Shown here one piece after another: positions 33,188-33,424 of a DNA stretch of 33,424 bases (the stretch's first letter is position 1; every line of letters starts with the position of its first letter). Position numbers and translations under genes: made by a program. Below the pieces are notes generated by a model. It saw only the letters and a list, made by a program, of their open reading frames with translations, made no database searches and had not been told where the DNA came from. The DNA comes from Gardnerella vaginalis (GTDB taxonomy: Bacteria; Actinomycetota; Actinomycetes; Actinomycetales; Bifidobacteriaceae): contig NZ_KQ956804.1 of NCBI RefSeq assembly GCF_001546455.1, forward strand, positions 1-33,424. Direction: 5' to 3'.

Positions 33188-33270
33188 ACGCTAACAAGAA
33201 CGTTAACAAGATTCTTTACGCTAACAAGTTTTGCTACAATCGCACTATAGTAAGCGCGTGAATCACGCGC
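33188..33270. promoter_or_regulatory. Triple ACGYTAACAAG repeat and a 17-bp palindrome
   Basis: ACGCTAACAAG (33188-33198), ACGTTAACAAG (33200-33210) and ACGCTAACAAG (33218-33228) are direct repeats upstream of the nicotinamidase-like gene. On the minus strand each contains TTGTTA, which could serve as a -35. GCGCGTGA-A-TCACGCGC (33254-33270) is a perfect palindrome further upstream. Both look like regulator binding sites. Confidence 0.45.
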
Positions 33271-33280
33271 GAATGGTTTT

Positions 33281-33346
33281 CTTGTGTTTGTTTATTTTTG
33301 CCCGTGTTTGTTTACCAAAACCACAAAAAAGGGAACAAACACGGGC
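33281..33346. repeat. Dispersed palindromic intergenic repeat, copy 5
   Basis: GCCCGTGTTTGTTTACC (33300-33316) pairs with GGGAACAAACACGGGC (33331-33346) over almost its whole length. It is the best-preserved single hairpin of the family and gives the clearest consensus. Confidence 0.8.
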
Positions 33347-33369
33347 ACAATAACCTAATCATGAATAAC

Positions 33370-33400
33370 AAAAAAGCGGGGAACAATTAAGTTCCCCGCT
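33370..33400 (-). terminator. Terminator of a minus-strand gene beyond the right edge
   Basis: AGCGGGGAAC (33375-33384) and GTTCCCCGCT (33391-33400) form a perfect 10-bp stem with a 6-base loop. On the minus strand a T6 run follows, so it should end a transcript entering from the right of the window. Confidence 0.85.
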
Positions 33401-33424
33401 AGAAGAATAATGCGGCAGCGTGCT

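Overview
The window looks like a chromosomal segment of a low-to-mid-40s %GC member of the Bifidobacteriaceae, most like Gardnerella. The assignment is inferred from protein style (MalEFG, PulA and MalQ for glycogen or maltodextrin use, sugar permeases with no local ATPase, salvage-only thiamine genes) and from base composition judged by eye. No rRNA, tRNA, insertion sequence, prophage or CRISPR array was seen.

Layout. 1-8330 is an alpha-glucan block: a GH13 alpha-glucosidase (minus), then malE, malF, malG and a type I pullulanase (plus), ending in a hairpin terminator built from a dispersed repeat. 8589-10124 encodes a secreted coiled-coil, Ser/Ala-rich, membrane-anchored surface protein. 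10358-12607 is malQ with its own promoter and two LacI-type operators. 12671-12837 is an intergenic region with a promoter and two very strong stem-loops (possible small RNA or tail-to-tail terminators). 12867-18430 is a second carbohydrate uptake locus: DUF624 protein, two permeases, a divergent LacI regulator and a convergently placed solute-binding lipoprotein. 18474-20546 holds a histidine phosphatase, a nitroreductase and a small zinc-ribbon-like protein. 20927-22471 is an XRE-type HTH fused to an AlaA-like aminotransferase, behind an array of TTCAAT motifs. 22604-27266 is a more AT-rich block with an MFS transporter and a four-gene export operon (adaptor lipoprotein, ATPase, MacB/FtsX permease, small lipoprotein). 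27579-28910 is an AAA_14/DUF4143 ATPase behind two copies of a palindrome-containing promoter. 29215-32511 is a TPP-riboswitch-controlled thiamine salvage operon of two bifunctional proteins (ThiM-ThiE and ThiD-TenA). 32575-33129 is a nicotinamidase-like cysteine hydrolase.

How it works together (inference). MalEFG would import maltodextrins. Pullulanase removes branches, MalQ rearranges linear glucans and the GH13 glucosidase releases glucose. Neither importer has an ATPase gene here, so a shared MsmK/MalK-type ATPase encoded elsewhere is expected. One operator consensus, RCAAACGWT within an imperfect palindrome, occurs five times: twice at malQ and once each at the permease, lacI and solute-binding-protein promoters. 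This suggests that a LacI-family protein, perhaps the one encoded here, links malQ to the second transporter.

The main non-coding signals are a dispersed palindromic intergenic repeat built on GGGAACAAA and CGGG, present at five places; a strict 20-unit 7-bp minisatellite; a promoter-plus-hairpin region that may encode a small RNA; a helically spaced TTCAAT array; and a duplicated promoter module with a palindrome in its spacer. All functional statements come from reading the sequence and knowledge of the families; no database search was possible.
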